From a virus, in the IMG/VR virus record IMGVR_UViG_3300043331_001275, positions 1 to 44,615 of that record: DNA of 44,615 nt; one strand, written 5' to 3'. Numbering within the stretch: position 1 is the first letter of the stretch; every line of letters starts with the position of its first letter. Positions 31,227 to 40,054 of the stretch are shown piece by piece. The position numbers were made by a program, and so were the translations under genes. The notes under the pieces are model-generated. The model did not search any database, was not told where the DNA came from, and worked only from the letters and a program-made list of their open reading frames with translations.

Positions 31227-34200
31227 TCACTTCCGCTTGGCGGAGTCGAGCCGCGTGGGCCCGGTCGCCGTGCTGTAATATAACGTCAAACCGGTCAGCC
31301 GGCAACCCTCTGTCGTCGTGCTAGTCGGGGTCATTGTCAATTTGAGACGGAACTTGCCACCGCGTTGGCGAGAGGGCGCCCACAGCCGCTGAAACGCTTC
31401 TCCGACCGCCAGGCCGGAGATGGAGTGCGCCCCGAGCGACGTGTAGGACGCACCGGAGTCGTAAGAGATACTCAGCTCCAGTGCCGCGGCTGCCTGGAAT
31501 TGGCCGAGCGCCTCTACGACCGCCAGACGGCCGTGGCCGCCGAGACCGAACACCTGGAAGTCGCCGGTCTCGGCCGTCAGGACGACCGCCGTACCACCGG
31601 CCGAGCCGTCGCCGAAAAGGGTGTTGTCTTGGTGCCATACCGTACCCAGCCCTGGCGTCTGGACGGCGTACAGTTCCCCGAGATGGCTAACCAGCCGTTT
31701 CGGGATGAACGGCAAGACGTCGTGCCCCCACTGATTGTCGGTCTCGTGGCGCCAGAGTAGGTGGCTGGTCGAGAGCGCCCAGGCAGTCAGGTCGTCTGCC
31801 GTCTGGCGCCCGGCGCCGACTACGATGCCTCCGGCGAGCAGCTCGCGCCCGGGTTTGCCGGCCTCCACAGCTACACCTTGCCCGCGCGGGACTAGCATCA
31901 GCCGGTCCTGTGCGGACAGAAACCACAGCCCGGCGGAGTCTTCCACGAGCGAGTCGGCGTTGTAGACGCCGAGCGTGCCGGGTAGTCGCACCGGCGGCGG
32001 GAACTCGCCGACACCGGCCAGGTTGGGCCCAGCAGGGCCGGGCGCGCTAGCGACGTGGACGGACGTCGGCGTGCCGAGCACGACTTGGTCATCCATGGTA
32101 GCCAAGCCGGTGATTTGCCCCCCCTCGATTTCGCGCTGGTACACCAGCGCTGCAGGGCCGGACACGCCAGGCTGCGCGAAAGAGATAGGCTCCTCAGGCA
32201 GTGCGAGCTGGGAGATGTGGTACCGCGGTCCATCCGCGCTCGCGACGACCACGCGGTCCGCGGTCGCGGCCACGAACCGCGACGCGATTGGCGGCGCGAC
32301 ATCGAGCACGCCCGACACGGCGCCAAACTCGCCCTCGGTGTAGGGCCGGCGGTTGTCGAGGATGTCTGCGTCAGCTGTGACGTCGACCAGGGTCGCTTCG
32401 TCGCTGGACGATGGGTCGGGGGACTCGCCCGTCGCAACCAGGTAGAACAGCTCGCCAGGGCCGGCTTCGGTGCGGTAGAGCTCTACTTTCGGCCTGGTGG
32501 CAGACACCAGACGGCGCCCGGTCTTCCCTACACGGACGACAGCAGTGACAGTGTCGTTTGCGCCGTCTACGAGCACAGTGGCCGGGTCGCTCAGCGGCGA
32601 CCTGTGTACGCGGCGGTCGTCGTCAGTCCATACCACGGCTGCTCGATAGGCGTACGTACCAGGGCCGAGCGCGCCAGCACCGTTCGAGTCGGTGACAGAG
32701 TTGATGACCGGCGTCAAAAAGCCGTTCTCTGTAGCGTCGCCGGCGATGTACTGCGTCAGCATGCCACCCGCGATGTACAGCGCGCCAGCGAACGCAGCAC
32801 CTGGCCGTGACGTCGTCACGTCGAACAGGTCGCACGCCTTCGCCAGGACTTGGATGAAGTCGTCTTCGTCGGCGCCGCGCGACTGGGTGGCCGTTGAATT
32901 GCTACGACGATTGAAAAGGACGATGTGGCGCTTGACCGCGCACGCACCGTGGACGTACGGCTGGTGCGCCACCGTGTAGGAGAACACGTTGCTAGGACGC
33001 CGCGCGCTGCCGAAGTCGGCGATGAACCACGGGCCTCTCCCGCTAACCAGCACGCTGCTAACCAGATGTGGCGGCGTGCCTGTAGCCTGGCCTCGTGCGG
33101 CGCTGAATGCCACGCTTCCCTCAGCCGCGACTAGCCCTCCAACCAGTTCTTCACCCTGGAAGGGCGCCGACGAGACAGCGTGCGCCTGCGACACCGAGAA
33201 GACATTGCAAACGCGCGACCCTTCGAACCCGACGACGAAGATGCCGTCGATGATGCCGTGCGCCGAACACGCTACGGCAAATTGCGCGACCTGGTAGGCT
33301 TGGCCTGCGTCGAGTGCGGTCGGGCCAGCAGTCGTGGTGTACGGACTGGTCGAGTCGAACGAGAGCAACGACAGCTCGTTGGTGCCGGACGCTTGGTACG
33401 CGACGTGCACGAAGTCGTCGTCCGACGCTACGTAGGCCACTGCGCCGCCCGACGCCAGCACGGTTTTGGTCGAGCCAACCTGGGCACCAGAGAAATCAAA
33501 CTGCGCGTAGGAGATGGCGCCGCCAACGACGTAGACGACGTGCAGCGCCGTGGGCACGCTCTCCAGCGCAGTGGCTGCGTCGAACTGCGTGATGGACGCA
33601 GTCACCAGCGTCGTCTGCGTAGACCAGGTCGGCGTCTCGACGTCTGGGTCGAGCGTCTGTATCTGCAGCGCGGTGCCCGAGTACCGCAACACCGCGAACC
33701 GCCCGTCGCCGAGCGCCACGAGTTTGCGTACCAGACTGTCTGTTGCGAGCACGCTGTAGTGGAGCGTCTCGTCGGTGGCGTAGCGGAACACGCGCACCAC
33801 GGTCTGTGTAGACGTCTGTTGCAGCACCGCCCCCCAGACGCCGTCCGGGCTGACTGCCGCGCTGGCGCGGTAGACGTGGCCGTTGACGTCTGAACCAGTG
33901 CTGACAGACCGCACGCCAGTGACTGGTGTGACGTCTGCGCTGGTGGTAAGCACCCACGGCCGCGCCGCGTTCTGGTCGACCAGCGTCTGCAGCCCGAACC
34001 CCGTGCCTGTCAGCGAGTGCACCATCGTCACCAACGTCTGGTCGAGCGAGTAGAGGTTCACTACTTCGAGCGCGCCGCTGCCGACAGTAGCGCCGCTCAC
34101 AGTGTTCGAGTCGACGTCAATCGGGCGCCAGCCATGACGCAGCCGCACGTCGCCCGCGCGCGTTAACCGGGCGTTCTCCAGCCGTGCGAATACGCCGTCC

Positions 34201-34274
34201 GGCAACACTTTCGGGTCAACGGACTCGTCGGCGCCTTGAACAAAGGGGACGTAGAGGCTGCGTAGACGGCTCAC
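31227..34274 (-). CDS. Tail nozzle-like protein, beta-propeller (1015 aa)
   Basis: GTG at 34274 overlaps the stop of a 55-aa gene as GTGA, with AGGAG ten bases upstream. It begins MSRLRSLYVPFVQGADESVD followed by PDGVFARLENARLTRAGD, the N-terminal pattern of podovirus tail tubular B/nozzle proteins (T7 gp12-like). The rest is strand after strand with Thr/Ser/Val repeats, as in a multi-blade propeller. Expected at the tail tip between adaptor and fibres. Neighbouring genes are ejection proteins downstream and SPFH/peptidase genes upstream. Confidence 0.7.
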   Translation of the reverse strand: MSRLRSLYVPFVQGADESVDPKVLPDGVFARLENARLTRAGDVRLRHGWRPIDVDSNTVSGATVGSGALEVVNLYSLDQTLVTMVHSLTGTGFGLQTLVDQNAARPWVLTTSADVTPVTGVRSVSTGSDVNGHVYRASAAVSPDGVWGAVLQQTSTQTVVRVFRYATDETLHYSVLATDSLVRKLVALGDGRFAVLRYSGTALQIQTLDPDVETPTWSTQTTLVTASITQFDAATALESVPTALHVVYVVGGAISYAQFDFSGAQVGSTKTVLASGGAVAYVASDDDFVHVAYQASGTNELSLLSFDSTSPYTTTAGPTALDAGQAYQVAQFAVACSAHGIIDGIFVVGFEGSRVCNVFSVSQAHAVSSAPFQGEELVGGLVAAEGSVAFSAARGQATGTPPHLVSSVLVSGRGPWFIADFGSARRPSNVFSYTVAHQPYVHGACAVKRHIVLFNRRSNSTATQSRGADEDDFIQVLAKACDLFDVTTSRPGAAFAGALYIAGGMLTQYIAGDATENGFLTPVINSVTDSNGAGALGPGTYAYRAAVVWTDDDRRVHRSPLSDPATVLVDGANDTVTAVVRVGKTGRRLVSATRPKVELYRTEAGPGELFYLVATGESPDPSSSDEATLVDVTADADILDNRRPYTEGEFGAVSGVLDVAPPIASRFVAATADRVVVASADGPRYHISQLALPEEPISFAQPGVSGPAALVYQREIEGGQITGLATMDDQVVLGTPTSVHVASAPGPAGPNLAGVGEFPPPVRLPGTLGVYNADSLVEDSAGLWFLSAQDRLMLVPRGQGVAVEAGKPGRELLAGGIVVGAGRQTADDLTAWALSTSHLLWRHETDNQWGHDVLPFIPKRLVSHLGELYAVQTPGLGTVWHQDNTLFGDGSAGGTAVVLTAETGDFQVFGLGGHGRLAVVEALGQFQAAAALELSISYDSGASYTSLGAHSISGLAVGEAFQRLWAPSRQRGGKFRLKLTMTPTSTTTEGCRLTGLTLYYSTATGPTRLDSAKRK

Positions 34275-34438
34275 GGCCCTGGGTCTCCTGCCGCCAAGTA
34301 GCGCCCAGTGCGGAGCTCGGCCTCAATGCGGTCGAGTCGCGCCGCGAGCAGGCCGACCTGTACGCGGAGCTCGACTCCACCGGCCAGCGCCGTGACGAGC
34401 GCAGCCACGGCTGCCAGGGTTTTTGCGTCAGTTTTCAT
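34271..34438 (-). CDS. Small protein with N-terminal hydrophobic helix (55 aa)
   Basis: ATG at 34438, one base after the SPFH gene stop. The sequence starts MKTDAKTLAAVAALVTALAG, a possible membrane helix, followed by an amphipathic helix (LLAARLDRIEAELRTGR). It is framed by a GTGA overlap with the nozzle gene, so it is very likely real. A single membrane helix with a coiled tail could be a small holin, spanin-like or adaptor peptide, but no function can be assigned. Confidence 0.65.
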   Translation of the reverse strand: MKTDAKTLAAVAALVTALAGGVELRVQVGLLAARLDRIEAELRTGRYLAAGDPGP

Positions 34439-34439
34439 C

Positions 34440-34967
34440 TCAATTCTCGTCCTTTACGGCCCCAAACAGCCGGTACGAGCTCGCTCGCGTGCAGTCTGCA
34501 AACTGGACCCGCTCGATTGAGACGCCCCAGTGCTTCGCGGCGGTCGTCAGCGCCGCCCGGACTTTCCGGAGCACCTTGCCGGAGTCGACGTCAGCGGCGC
34601 ACGCGCGGCCGAGCGCGGAGCCTAGCGTGCCGGCGGCGATGTCTTGGACGTTGTTCGTGGCGTCGAAGACCTTCAGGAAGAACTTTTTTGGGTCTTCGAC
34701 GCGGTACGACACCATCAGCCGCACGACGAACTCGACTCCGTCGGTTGTGCGCAGACTTTGGGCCGGCAAAACGTCCGCCCAGAGCCGCAAGTCCACGGAC
34801 GACGTCGTCTCGATGCCAAACGGAGCCAAAAAATGGACGCCGGGTCGCATGTCGCGCACCGGAATGCCGAACCGACGCACAAATCCAGCGTGTTCCGGCG
34901 GCATGATGTACCAAAACCGGAACAATCCGAGAATGGACAGCAGGAAATCAATGAGGCGGTCAAGCAT
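34440..34967 (-). CDS. SPFH/band 7 (stomatin-prohibitin-like) protein (175 aa)
   Basis: ATG at 34967 overlaps the metallopeptidase gene by eight bases. The N-terminal hydrophobic helix (DRLIDFLLSILGLFRFW) is followed by the SPFH fold: VRRFGIPVRDMRPGVHF, SVDLRLWADVLPAQSLRTTD, VEFVVRLMVSYRVEDPKKF, then a helical region ending AALTTAAKHWGVSIERVQF. Cellular SPFH proteins form membrane cages or microdomains and often regulate membrane proteases (HflKC with FtsH). The phage copy is shorter than typical stomatins (about 260-300 aa), with little coiled-coil tail. Position next to a metallopeptidase is suggestive. Confidence 0.8.
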   Translation of the reverse strand: MLDRLIDFLLSILGLFRFWYIMPPEHAGFVRRFGIPVRDMRPGVHFLAPFGIETTSSVDLRLWADVLPAQSLRTTDGVEFVVRLMVSYRVEDPKKFFLKVFDATNNVQDIAAGTLGSALGRACAADVDSGKVLRKVRAALTTAAKHWGVSIERVQFADCTRASSYRLFGAVKDEN

Positions 34968-35430
34968 ATGGGTGCACAGTCTCCGGGTTAGGCGCCGGCA
35001 GCGGGCCGCGCGCGGCCGCTACTAAGTCTAGCGCAACCTGGGTGATGATGTTAGGCGCCGAAGTGTGGTAGCCGAAGTAAAGAATGTCCTCGTAGACGTC
35101 GGTGTGCGCGTTCGTGCGCGCCAGGACGTGTCCCATTTCGTGCGCGATGAGGTTGGCCGTCGTCTCGACGCTCTGGTTGTCGATGACGCGGATGCGGTTG
35201 GAGGACCACGGCCCACTGACATGCCCCCACGCACCGCCCATATCTTCCGGCGGGCGTAGCCGCACCCAGTGGTGGGCATTTACGGAGATGTCGATGTCGA
35301 GACCGGTGGCGTTGCGCCAACGCTCGACAGCCATTTCGAGAGCGCGGCGCAGTTTGTCGACGGAGGCGTCGGCGGTGGCGTACCACCAAAACGTCAGCGG
35401 GTTTGGGTTTGCTTGAACTGTGCCAATCAT
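34960..35430 (-). CDS. Zincin metallopeptidase, matrixin-like (156 aa)
   Basis: ATG at 35430 in an ATGA overlap with the fibre gene. RRALEMAVERWRNATGLDID is the matrixin-type N-terminal helix, and GAWGHVSGPWSSNRIRV precedes ANLIAHEMGHVLARTNAH, with HExGH intact; the third zinc ligand, normally at position 11, is Asn, and a His lies two residues later (position 13). No Met-turn is obvious. No signal peptide. It is unlikely to be the transglycosylase-type opener, and could act on host proteins or in virion maturation. Coupled by overlap to the SPFH gene. Confidence 0.75.
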   Translation of the reverse strand: MIGTVQANPNPLTFWWYATADASVDKLRRALEMAVERWRNATGLDIDISVNAHHWVRLRPPEDMGGAWGHVSGPWSSNRIRVIDNQSVETTANLIAHEMGHVLARTNAHTDVYEDILYFGYHTSAPNIITQVALDLVAAARGPLPAPNPETVHPYA

Positions 35431-38186
35431 TCCGTATTGTCCACTTCTGTACGGGCCACTTCTCTCCAGCGCAACCCGGAATAAACAAGCCTGAGTCCAC
35501 CGCGCGTTGTCGATGGGTACGCGGCGGTGTTCATTAGCGCTAGGCGGTCGTTAGCACTCGCCGAGCCGCTTTCGTGATTCGCATCGAGCGTGTGGTTTCC
35601 AGAGCAAAATACGTCAACCACGCGCCCGTCAAAGCCATTGGCGATGCCATTCAGTGTACCAGCGGAGGTGAAGTCAATCTGGCAGTAAATTCCACGAGTC
35701 GGCAACGCCACGGCGTTCTGGGTGCCCGTCACGTCGGTTTTGCCCCCATATGTCATGAGCTGCGCATCATTGTTCGCGTCGTCCGTGGCCATCGGCACGT
35801 TGGGCGCGTCGTTGCGCCACCAGAACATGCCGTGGCCAGCCGGCACCGTGGGCGAGCTGGAAGAGGCCTCTTCCATGACGAGAAAGCCGCCGCTGTCATC
35901 CGTCGCTTGCACAATGACCGTGTCCGAGCCTTCGTGCTCCAACACGATGTCTTCGCCAGAAACGATGGTCGCGTTGCCACCCGACGTGATGTTGACCTGA
36001 CCCGCGCCGCTCGGGGCAGACGAACCAGCCTTGATGTTGACGTCAGCCGACGCGCTCTGAATCTCGATGTTTAGGCCGTTCGTGTCGACGAAGTGTGCAG
36101 TGCCGTTACCGATGGCCTGCGAGTCATCCGCAACCCAATTCCAGCGGGACCCGGCGTAGAAAAAGATGCCGCGCAGCCCGATGCCTACGATGTCCTTGCG
36201 TTTCGGAATGCGGATGCGGTTCGCGGCAGTGGCGGTGGCATCTTCGTGGAAGAGCGTGCATGTGTCCGAGCCGGCGTCATCTTCGCTCGCAAAGTAGAAC
36301 CAGAAGCCCTGTGGCTTCGCGGTGAAACCTTCGATGCTGAAGCTGGAACTCGCGTTCGTCACGCGGTACGAGCCGCCGCACGTGAGCGACGAGATGTCGA
36401 CCGTGCCCAGGTTGCCGGTGGCCGTAGCGTTGGTGATTTCAGCCGTGTTGCCGCCGTAGTCGTGGCGCATTTGGGCGAACCCTGCGGCGGCGCTGACAGA
36501 CGTCGTAATCGAGTCGCCATTATTGAACCGCAAGTTGTACGCGGCGCCCTGGTCGACGCCCGCGCTGCTGCGCACCTCGACCGGGTCCCCCCACTCGAGT
36601 CCAGTCGCGCCGGGGTTGACCCGAAAGCACTGCCGCGCCACCGAACCCTGGACGTCCTGCGGGTCCGCGCTCGCGTTGGTGGCGTTGGCCTTGACGGTGC
36701 GCGCCGCCATGTTGGCAGCTTTGGCGTTCGTGACCGCGTCGTTGGCGATGGTCCACGTCAGCTCCAGCTCGTCGTTTCCGGCGTCTTGTGTGACGAGCGC
36801 CGTGATGTCGGACGTCGAGAGGACGTTGATGAAACCCCGCGCCGTCTCCAGCGAGCCGTTGTCGCGAATGCCGGCGAACTGGGTCGTGTTGCTATTGGAC
36901 GACGCAGACACGGCGCCTGTCAGTGCAACGCGCTGGAAGCTGATTGCTGCTGTGCCAGACGACACCGTAGCAGTTGCCGTCACGCTCGTAGTCGAGACCG
37001 CGTTCAGCTGCCGATAGGGACCCTGATTTACGCCGTCATCTTGCACGCGGGGGAGGGCGCCGTCGACGAAGCCCCATCGCGTGGCAGTGCGGCGCACGAT
37101 GTAGCTACCACCGGTGCCGAGATTGATTTGCAGGTCAGACTGAGTCGAGATGCGGTAGAGCGCGTCGCCCGCGCTGCCGCTCTCGTCGTTGATTTGGAGC
37201 ACACGCCCGTCGCCAGCCCCTGCGTCCGAGAACTGCAGGATGAATTCGAACCCAGGCGAAAACCCGGTGTTGTTGATGCCGTTCAGGATAACGGTGCCGC
37301 TCGTCCCGATGATGGTCAGGATGTCGCCGTGCCGTACAGTGGACGGAATCGTGTAGCTGTTCAGCGTGCCCGTCTGGTTGTCCGTGATGCCCTGGGGTCG
37401 GTCGAACGTCGCGATGCCGCTGCTTACAGAGAGGCGCCCGTCCTCGCGGTTGATGGTGTGCACGTCGCCCTGGTCAACATCGTCGAGCTGCGCCTCAATC
37501 GGAAAACCCCACGCGAGCGACGTGCCAGCGTCGTTGTTGCGCAGGACCTGGCGAGCCGCGGTCGCCGTGATTGCGGCCATCACACCAGCCGAGTTGGCGG
37601 CGCGGCCGAGCACGCTCAGTCCGGTCAGGTTGGCGAGCTTGCTGAACGCGACTGACGCTGTGTTGAGCGCCCACGAGATGACGTTTGGCGTCGTGAGCAC
37701 GGCGTCGATTTCGGTCGAGTCCGTCGCGACGCGCGCGTTCGGGAGGCTCGCCGGAGCCGCTGCGCCGACAACGTACTCCGCGTCGGGGTCCGCGCCGCCG
37801 GACCCGCTGGTGCCGCCAACAGCTGACCCCCACCACTCGTCACCGGTCGACCACCACGTCATGGCGCCGACTGCCGTCACAGTAACGCGGGCGACGTCGT
37901 TCACGGTGCCGGACTCAGCGAGCACGTCGACCGGGGTGCCCTCGACGAGCACTGTGACAGGGGCGCGACCTTTGGCCGGGCGCGGGTGCGGCAACACCAC
38001 GACGTCGCCGGCTTCCGCGCGGACGACGTCTCCTGGTCGCGGGCGGATGACAGAGCCGGCCGCGCCACCGCGGCGGTCTAGGACACGGTCAGGCGCCCGC
38101 AGACGGGCCAGTTCGGCGTCGAACTGCGCGCGGAGCGCGTCGAGCTGCCGAGACTGTTCGTCGGAAAATCCGGACCATTTTGCCAT
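35427..38186 (-). CDS. Tail fibre/spike protein (919 aa)
   Basis: ATG at 38186 with GGAGGG upstream. A helical N-terminal stalk (SRQLDALRAQFDAELARLRA) gives way to long Ser/Thr/Gly/Asn beta-rich sequence. A ~35-residue module occurs at least twice (AARQVLRNNDAGTSLAWG and VARQCFRVNPGATGLEWG), as in trimeric fibre shafts. The C-terminal part (DIVLEHEGSDTVIVQATDD, GGLRLVYSGLRWREV) resembles receptor-binding tips. No enzymatic motif seen. Placed between the adaptor and the peptidase/SPFH pair. Confidence 0.75.
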   Translation of the reverse strand: MAKWSGFSDEQSRQLDALRAQFDAELARLRAPDRVLDRRGGAAGSVIRPRPGDVVRAEAGDVVVLPHPRPAKGRAPVTVLVEGTPVDVLAESGTVNDVARVTVTAVGAMTWWSTGDEWWGSAVGGTSGSGGADPDAEYVVGAAAPASLPNARVATDSTEIDAVLTTPNVISWALNTASVAFSKLANLTGLSVLGRAANSAGVMAAITATAARQVLRNNDAGTSLAWGFPIEAQLDDVDQGDVHTINREDGRLSVSSGIATFDRPQGITDNQTGTLNSYTIPSTVRHGDILTIIGTSGTVILNGINNTGFSPGFEFILQFSDAGAGDGRVLQINDESGSAGDALYRISTQSDLQINLGTGGSYIVRRTATRWGFVDGALPRVQDDGVNQGPYRQLNAVSTTSVTATATVSSGTAAISFQRVALTGAVSASSNSNTTQFAGIRDNGSLETARGFINVLSTSDITALVTQDAGNDELELTWTIANDAVTNAKAANMAARTVKANATNASADPQDVQGSVARQCFRVNPGATGLEWGDPVEVRSSAGVDQGAAYNLRFNNGDSITTSVSAAAGFAQMRHDYGGNTAEITNATATGNLGTVDISSLTCGGSYRVTNASSSFSIEGFTAKPQGFWFYFASEDDAGSDTCTLFHEDATATAANRIRIPKRKDIVGIGLRGIFFYAGSRWNWVADDSQAIGNGTAHFVDTNGLNIEIQSASADVNIKAGSSAPSGAGQVNITSGGNATIVSGEDIVLEHEGSDTVIVQATDDSGGFLVMEEASSSSPTVPAGHGMFWWRNDAPNVPMATDDANNDAQLMTYGGKTDVTGTQNAVALPTRGIYCQIDFTSAGTLNGIANGFDGRVVDVFCSGNHTLDANHESGSASANDRLALMNTAAYPSTTRGGLRLVYSGLRWREVARTEVDNTE

Positions 38187-38210
38187 ACGCGCCAGCGCCC
38201 TCCGCGTCCG

Positions 38211-38966
38211 TCACAAGTACCGCCGCCCGCGCCGCCCGAGCCCGGTGCGCCGACGCGGCAGCAGCGGCCCCGCGGACCGCACGCGGCCGGCAGCTTCGAG
38301 CACGCGGCGCTCGGCTTCGCCGAGTTTCTGGCTCGCAATAGCATAGGTTTCCCTCTGGTCGTCATCGCGCGCGGCGAGGTCCTGCACGACGTGCCAAACG
38401 ACCCAGTCGACGCCACCGGGCAGCGCAACAAACAGGTCGCCGTCAGCAGCCAGGTCGAGCGTCTCGGGGAGGTAGGTGATTTTGTACGCCCCCGACGTCT
38501 GTGCTGGGAAAATCGCGATGACGCCCGCCAGGAGCGCGTCGAGGTCGGCAGGGTTGGCTTGCGGTACGCGCCGAATGGCGAAAAACCCCGCCATCGCGCC
38601 GACGGACCCCGCGCCGGCCGCGTAGCGGCGAGAGCCCCACGTCACGGGGCGAAGTTCGTACCAGTCGTCGGCGGTGGTGGACGACGCCACGTCGACTCCG
38701 ACAATCTGGTCAGCCTGGGGCGGCCCAGCCGGCCACGGCACCTCGGAGTACTGCTCGCCCGAGACCTGCGTGCCGGCGAGCGTGGCGGGCGTGGTGGCCT
38801 CCAGGTAGTACGGCAGCCCGTTCGCCGTCACCATCGCGTAGTACGCGCGCCGGGCGTTGTTTACGCGACGACGGATGTCGGCGGACGGGTGACGGAGGGT
38901 CAACCCCTCCGTGTCGCTTAGGTAGCGCACCTCCGCTTCGAGCTGCGCTAGGGTGCGGCTCTCCAT
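38211..38966 (-). CDS. Head-tail adaptor-like protein (251 aa)
   Basis: ATG at 38966 with AAAGGAG nine bases upstream. SRTLAQLEAEVRYLSDTEGL, then SADIRRRVNNARRAYYAMV, WYELRPVTW and VDWVVWHVVQDLAARDDD are in the pattern of short-tail phage adaptor proteins (tail tubular A-like) that join the portal to the nozzle. The C-terminus is Arg-rich (RRRTGLGRRGRRYL). Gene order capsid, small structural genes, adaptor, fibre, nozzle supports this. Confidence 0.6.
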   Translation of the reverse strand: MESRTLAQLEAEVRYLSDTEGLTLRHPSADIRRRVNNARRAYYAMVTANGLPYYLEATTPATLAGTQVSGEQYSEVPWPAGPPQADQIVGVDVASSTTADDWYELRPVTWGSRRYAAGAGSVGAMAGFFAIRRVPQANPADLDALLAGVIAIFPAQTSGAYKITYLPETLDLAADGDLFVALPGGVDWVVWHVVQDLAARDDDQRETYAIASQKLGEAERRVLEAAGRVRSAGPLLPRRRTGLGRRGRRYL

Positions 38967-38981
38967 GGCGGTGCGCTCCTT

Positions 38982-39350
38982 TCAGACGTCGGTCAGAGGT
39001 GGCAGCGGCGCGGCGGGTGGCGCTTCCAAGTCCGGCGCCGGCTTTTGGCAGGCGTGGAAAGCGTCGGCGACGTCGCCGATGGCGTCCGGCGCTAGGCCGA
39101 GCGCGAGCAGCTGGGCGACGACGTACTCGATGTTGCCGGCGCGAGCCGCCATCACCAGGTCTTCAGCAGCCGCGCGCGGGACCGCGTCAGCCAAAGCGTC
39201 GAGCTGGCACTCGAACACGGTGAACTCGGGGTGGCGAGCCGAGAGCAGTCCGCAGCCCGACGCCGCGTAGGCCGTCAGGGCGGCCGCGAGGACGCCCAGC
39301 ACGGCCTTGAAGGTCTTCGACTTGACCAGGCGCAGGAGGAAATCCTTCAC
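38982..39350 (-). CDS. Lipoprotein-like membrane protein (122 aa)
   Basis: GTG at 39350 in a GTGA overlap, with GGAG five bases upstream. A basic N-terminus (MKDFLLRLVKSKTFK) is followed by a hydrophobic segment AVLGVLAAALTAYAASGCGLL that could be a signal peptide with a lipobox-like AASGC. The rest is helical and Ala-rich and ends in a Pro-rich tail. Could be a phage lipoprotein involved in exclusion or lysis, or a virion membrane component; not decided. Confidence 0.6.
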   Translation of the reverse strand: MKDFLLRLVKSKTFKAVLGVLAAALTAYAASGCGLLSARHPEFTVFECQLDALADAVPRAAAEDLVMAARAGNIEYVVAQLLALGLAPDAIGDVADAFHACQKPAPDLEAPPAAPLPPLTDV

Positions 39351-39535
39351 AGCTGCTCCGGGAGCTTGATTCGCCCCTTCGACTCCGGACCGGGTGCGCC
39401 GGGCGGAACCTTGGGGCCAGGGCCGATGTTGCTCTTGGTCGAGCGCGGGTCAAGGCACGCCTCGCCGGTGTGGCTGGAGTACGAAACCTTGACCTTCTGG
39501 ACCTCAGAGCCGAGCTTGGACGAGTACTTGGGCAT
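39347..39535 (-). CDS. Hypothetical small protein (62 aa)
   Basis: ATG at 39535 follows the upstream stop by two bases and has no clear SD, so coupled translation is likely. Lys/Ser-rich N-terminus (MPKYSSKLGSEVQKVKVSY) with a Pro/Gly tail and one Cys. No family recognised. Overlaps the lipoprotein-like gene as GTGA. Confidence 0.6.
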   Translation of the reverse strand: MPKYSSKLGSEVQKVKVSYSSHTGEACLDPRSTKSNIGPGPKVPPGAPGPESKGRIKLPEQL

Positions 39536-39537
39536 TT

Positions 39538-39942
39538 TCAGGACACCGCCTTCAGGACGTAGATGAGCAGCGTGATTTCGCCGTCGACGTCGTCTGCGGT
39601 CGTGTTCGCGTCGTCAGCGAAAGTCTCGATTTCGATGGAGCCGGCTGCGTAGTCGTCGAGGTCGGAGTCGATGGCGACGACGGCGCCGGACGGCGTGGCT
39701 TGCTTGAACAGCGAGCACATCGTCCAACCGACCGCACCGGTACCTCCGGCGGGGAACGTGACGGTGATGCGGCCTGCAGCTGTGTCAGCGACGGCGATGC
39801 CGGCGCTCGACAGCGACTGCACGACCGCCGGCGATGCGCCGGTCGTGATGGTAGCGACGTAGACTTCCAGCCGACCCGGCAAATTGACGTGGACGTTCGG
39901 GAACGGAGGACGATTGACGGAGTATGGGGCGTTGTCGGCCAT
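39538..39942 (-). CDS. Probable capsid decoration protein, paralogue A (134 aa)
   Basis: ATG at 39942. Beta-strand-rich chain: PPFPNVHVNLPGRLEVYVAT, SAGIAVADTAAGRITVTFPA, GEITLLIYVLKAVS. The layout (short N-terminus with aromatic-Pro, then RLEVYVATITTGASPAVV) parallels the gene at 40055-40426, so the two look like diverged paralogues. Location just downstream of the capsid gene suggests head decoration or stabilisation proteins. Identity is inferred. Confidence 0.55.
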   Translation of the reverse strand: MADNAPYSVNRPPFPNVHVNLPGRLEVYVATITTGASPAVVQSLSSAGIAVADTAAGRITVTFPAGGTGAVGWTMCSLFKQATPSGAVVAIDSDLDDYAAGSIEIETFADDANTTADDVDGEITLLIYVLKAVS

Positions 39943-39943
39943 T

Positions 39944-40051
39944 TTAGTACGAACCTTTCTTCGGCGCGGACTTTTTCTTGGCGCCCTTCTTCTTCGGATT
40001 TTCAGCGGCGGCGTACTCTTTCTTCAGTGCCGCCATACGTTTCTTAGTCAC
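39944..40051 (-). CDS. Lysine-rich micro-protein (35 aa)
   Basis: GTG at 40051 with GAAGG ten bases upstream, framed exactly between the stop of 40055-40426 and the start at 39942. The sequence starts MTKKRMAALKKEYAAAE and ends NPKKKGAKKKSAPKKGSY: about 13 of 35 residues are Lys or Arg. Too short for ordinary gene finding. AKKK/APKK repeats resemble histone H1-like tails, so DNA or capsid-interior binding is possible. It may also start at ATG 40036 (30 aa). Confidence 0.6.
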   Translation of the reverse strand: MTKKRMAALKKEYAAAENPKKKGAKKKSAPKKGSY

Positions 40052-40054
40052 AGC

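Noticed and set aside
36093-37655. Long plus-strand frame of 520 aa opposite the tail fibre
   Set aside because: Arg/Val/Ala-rich antisense shadow of a high-GC gene; no SD or motif.
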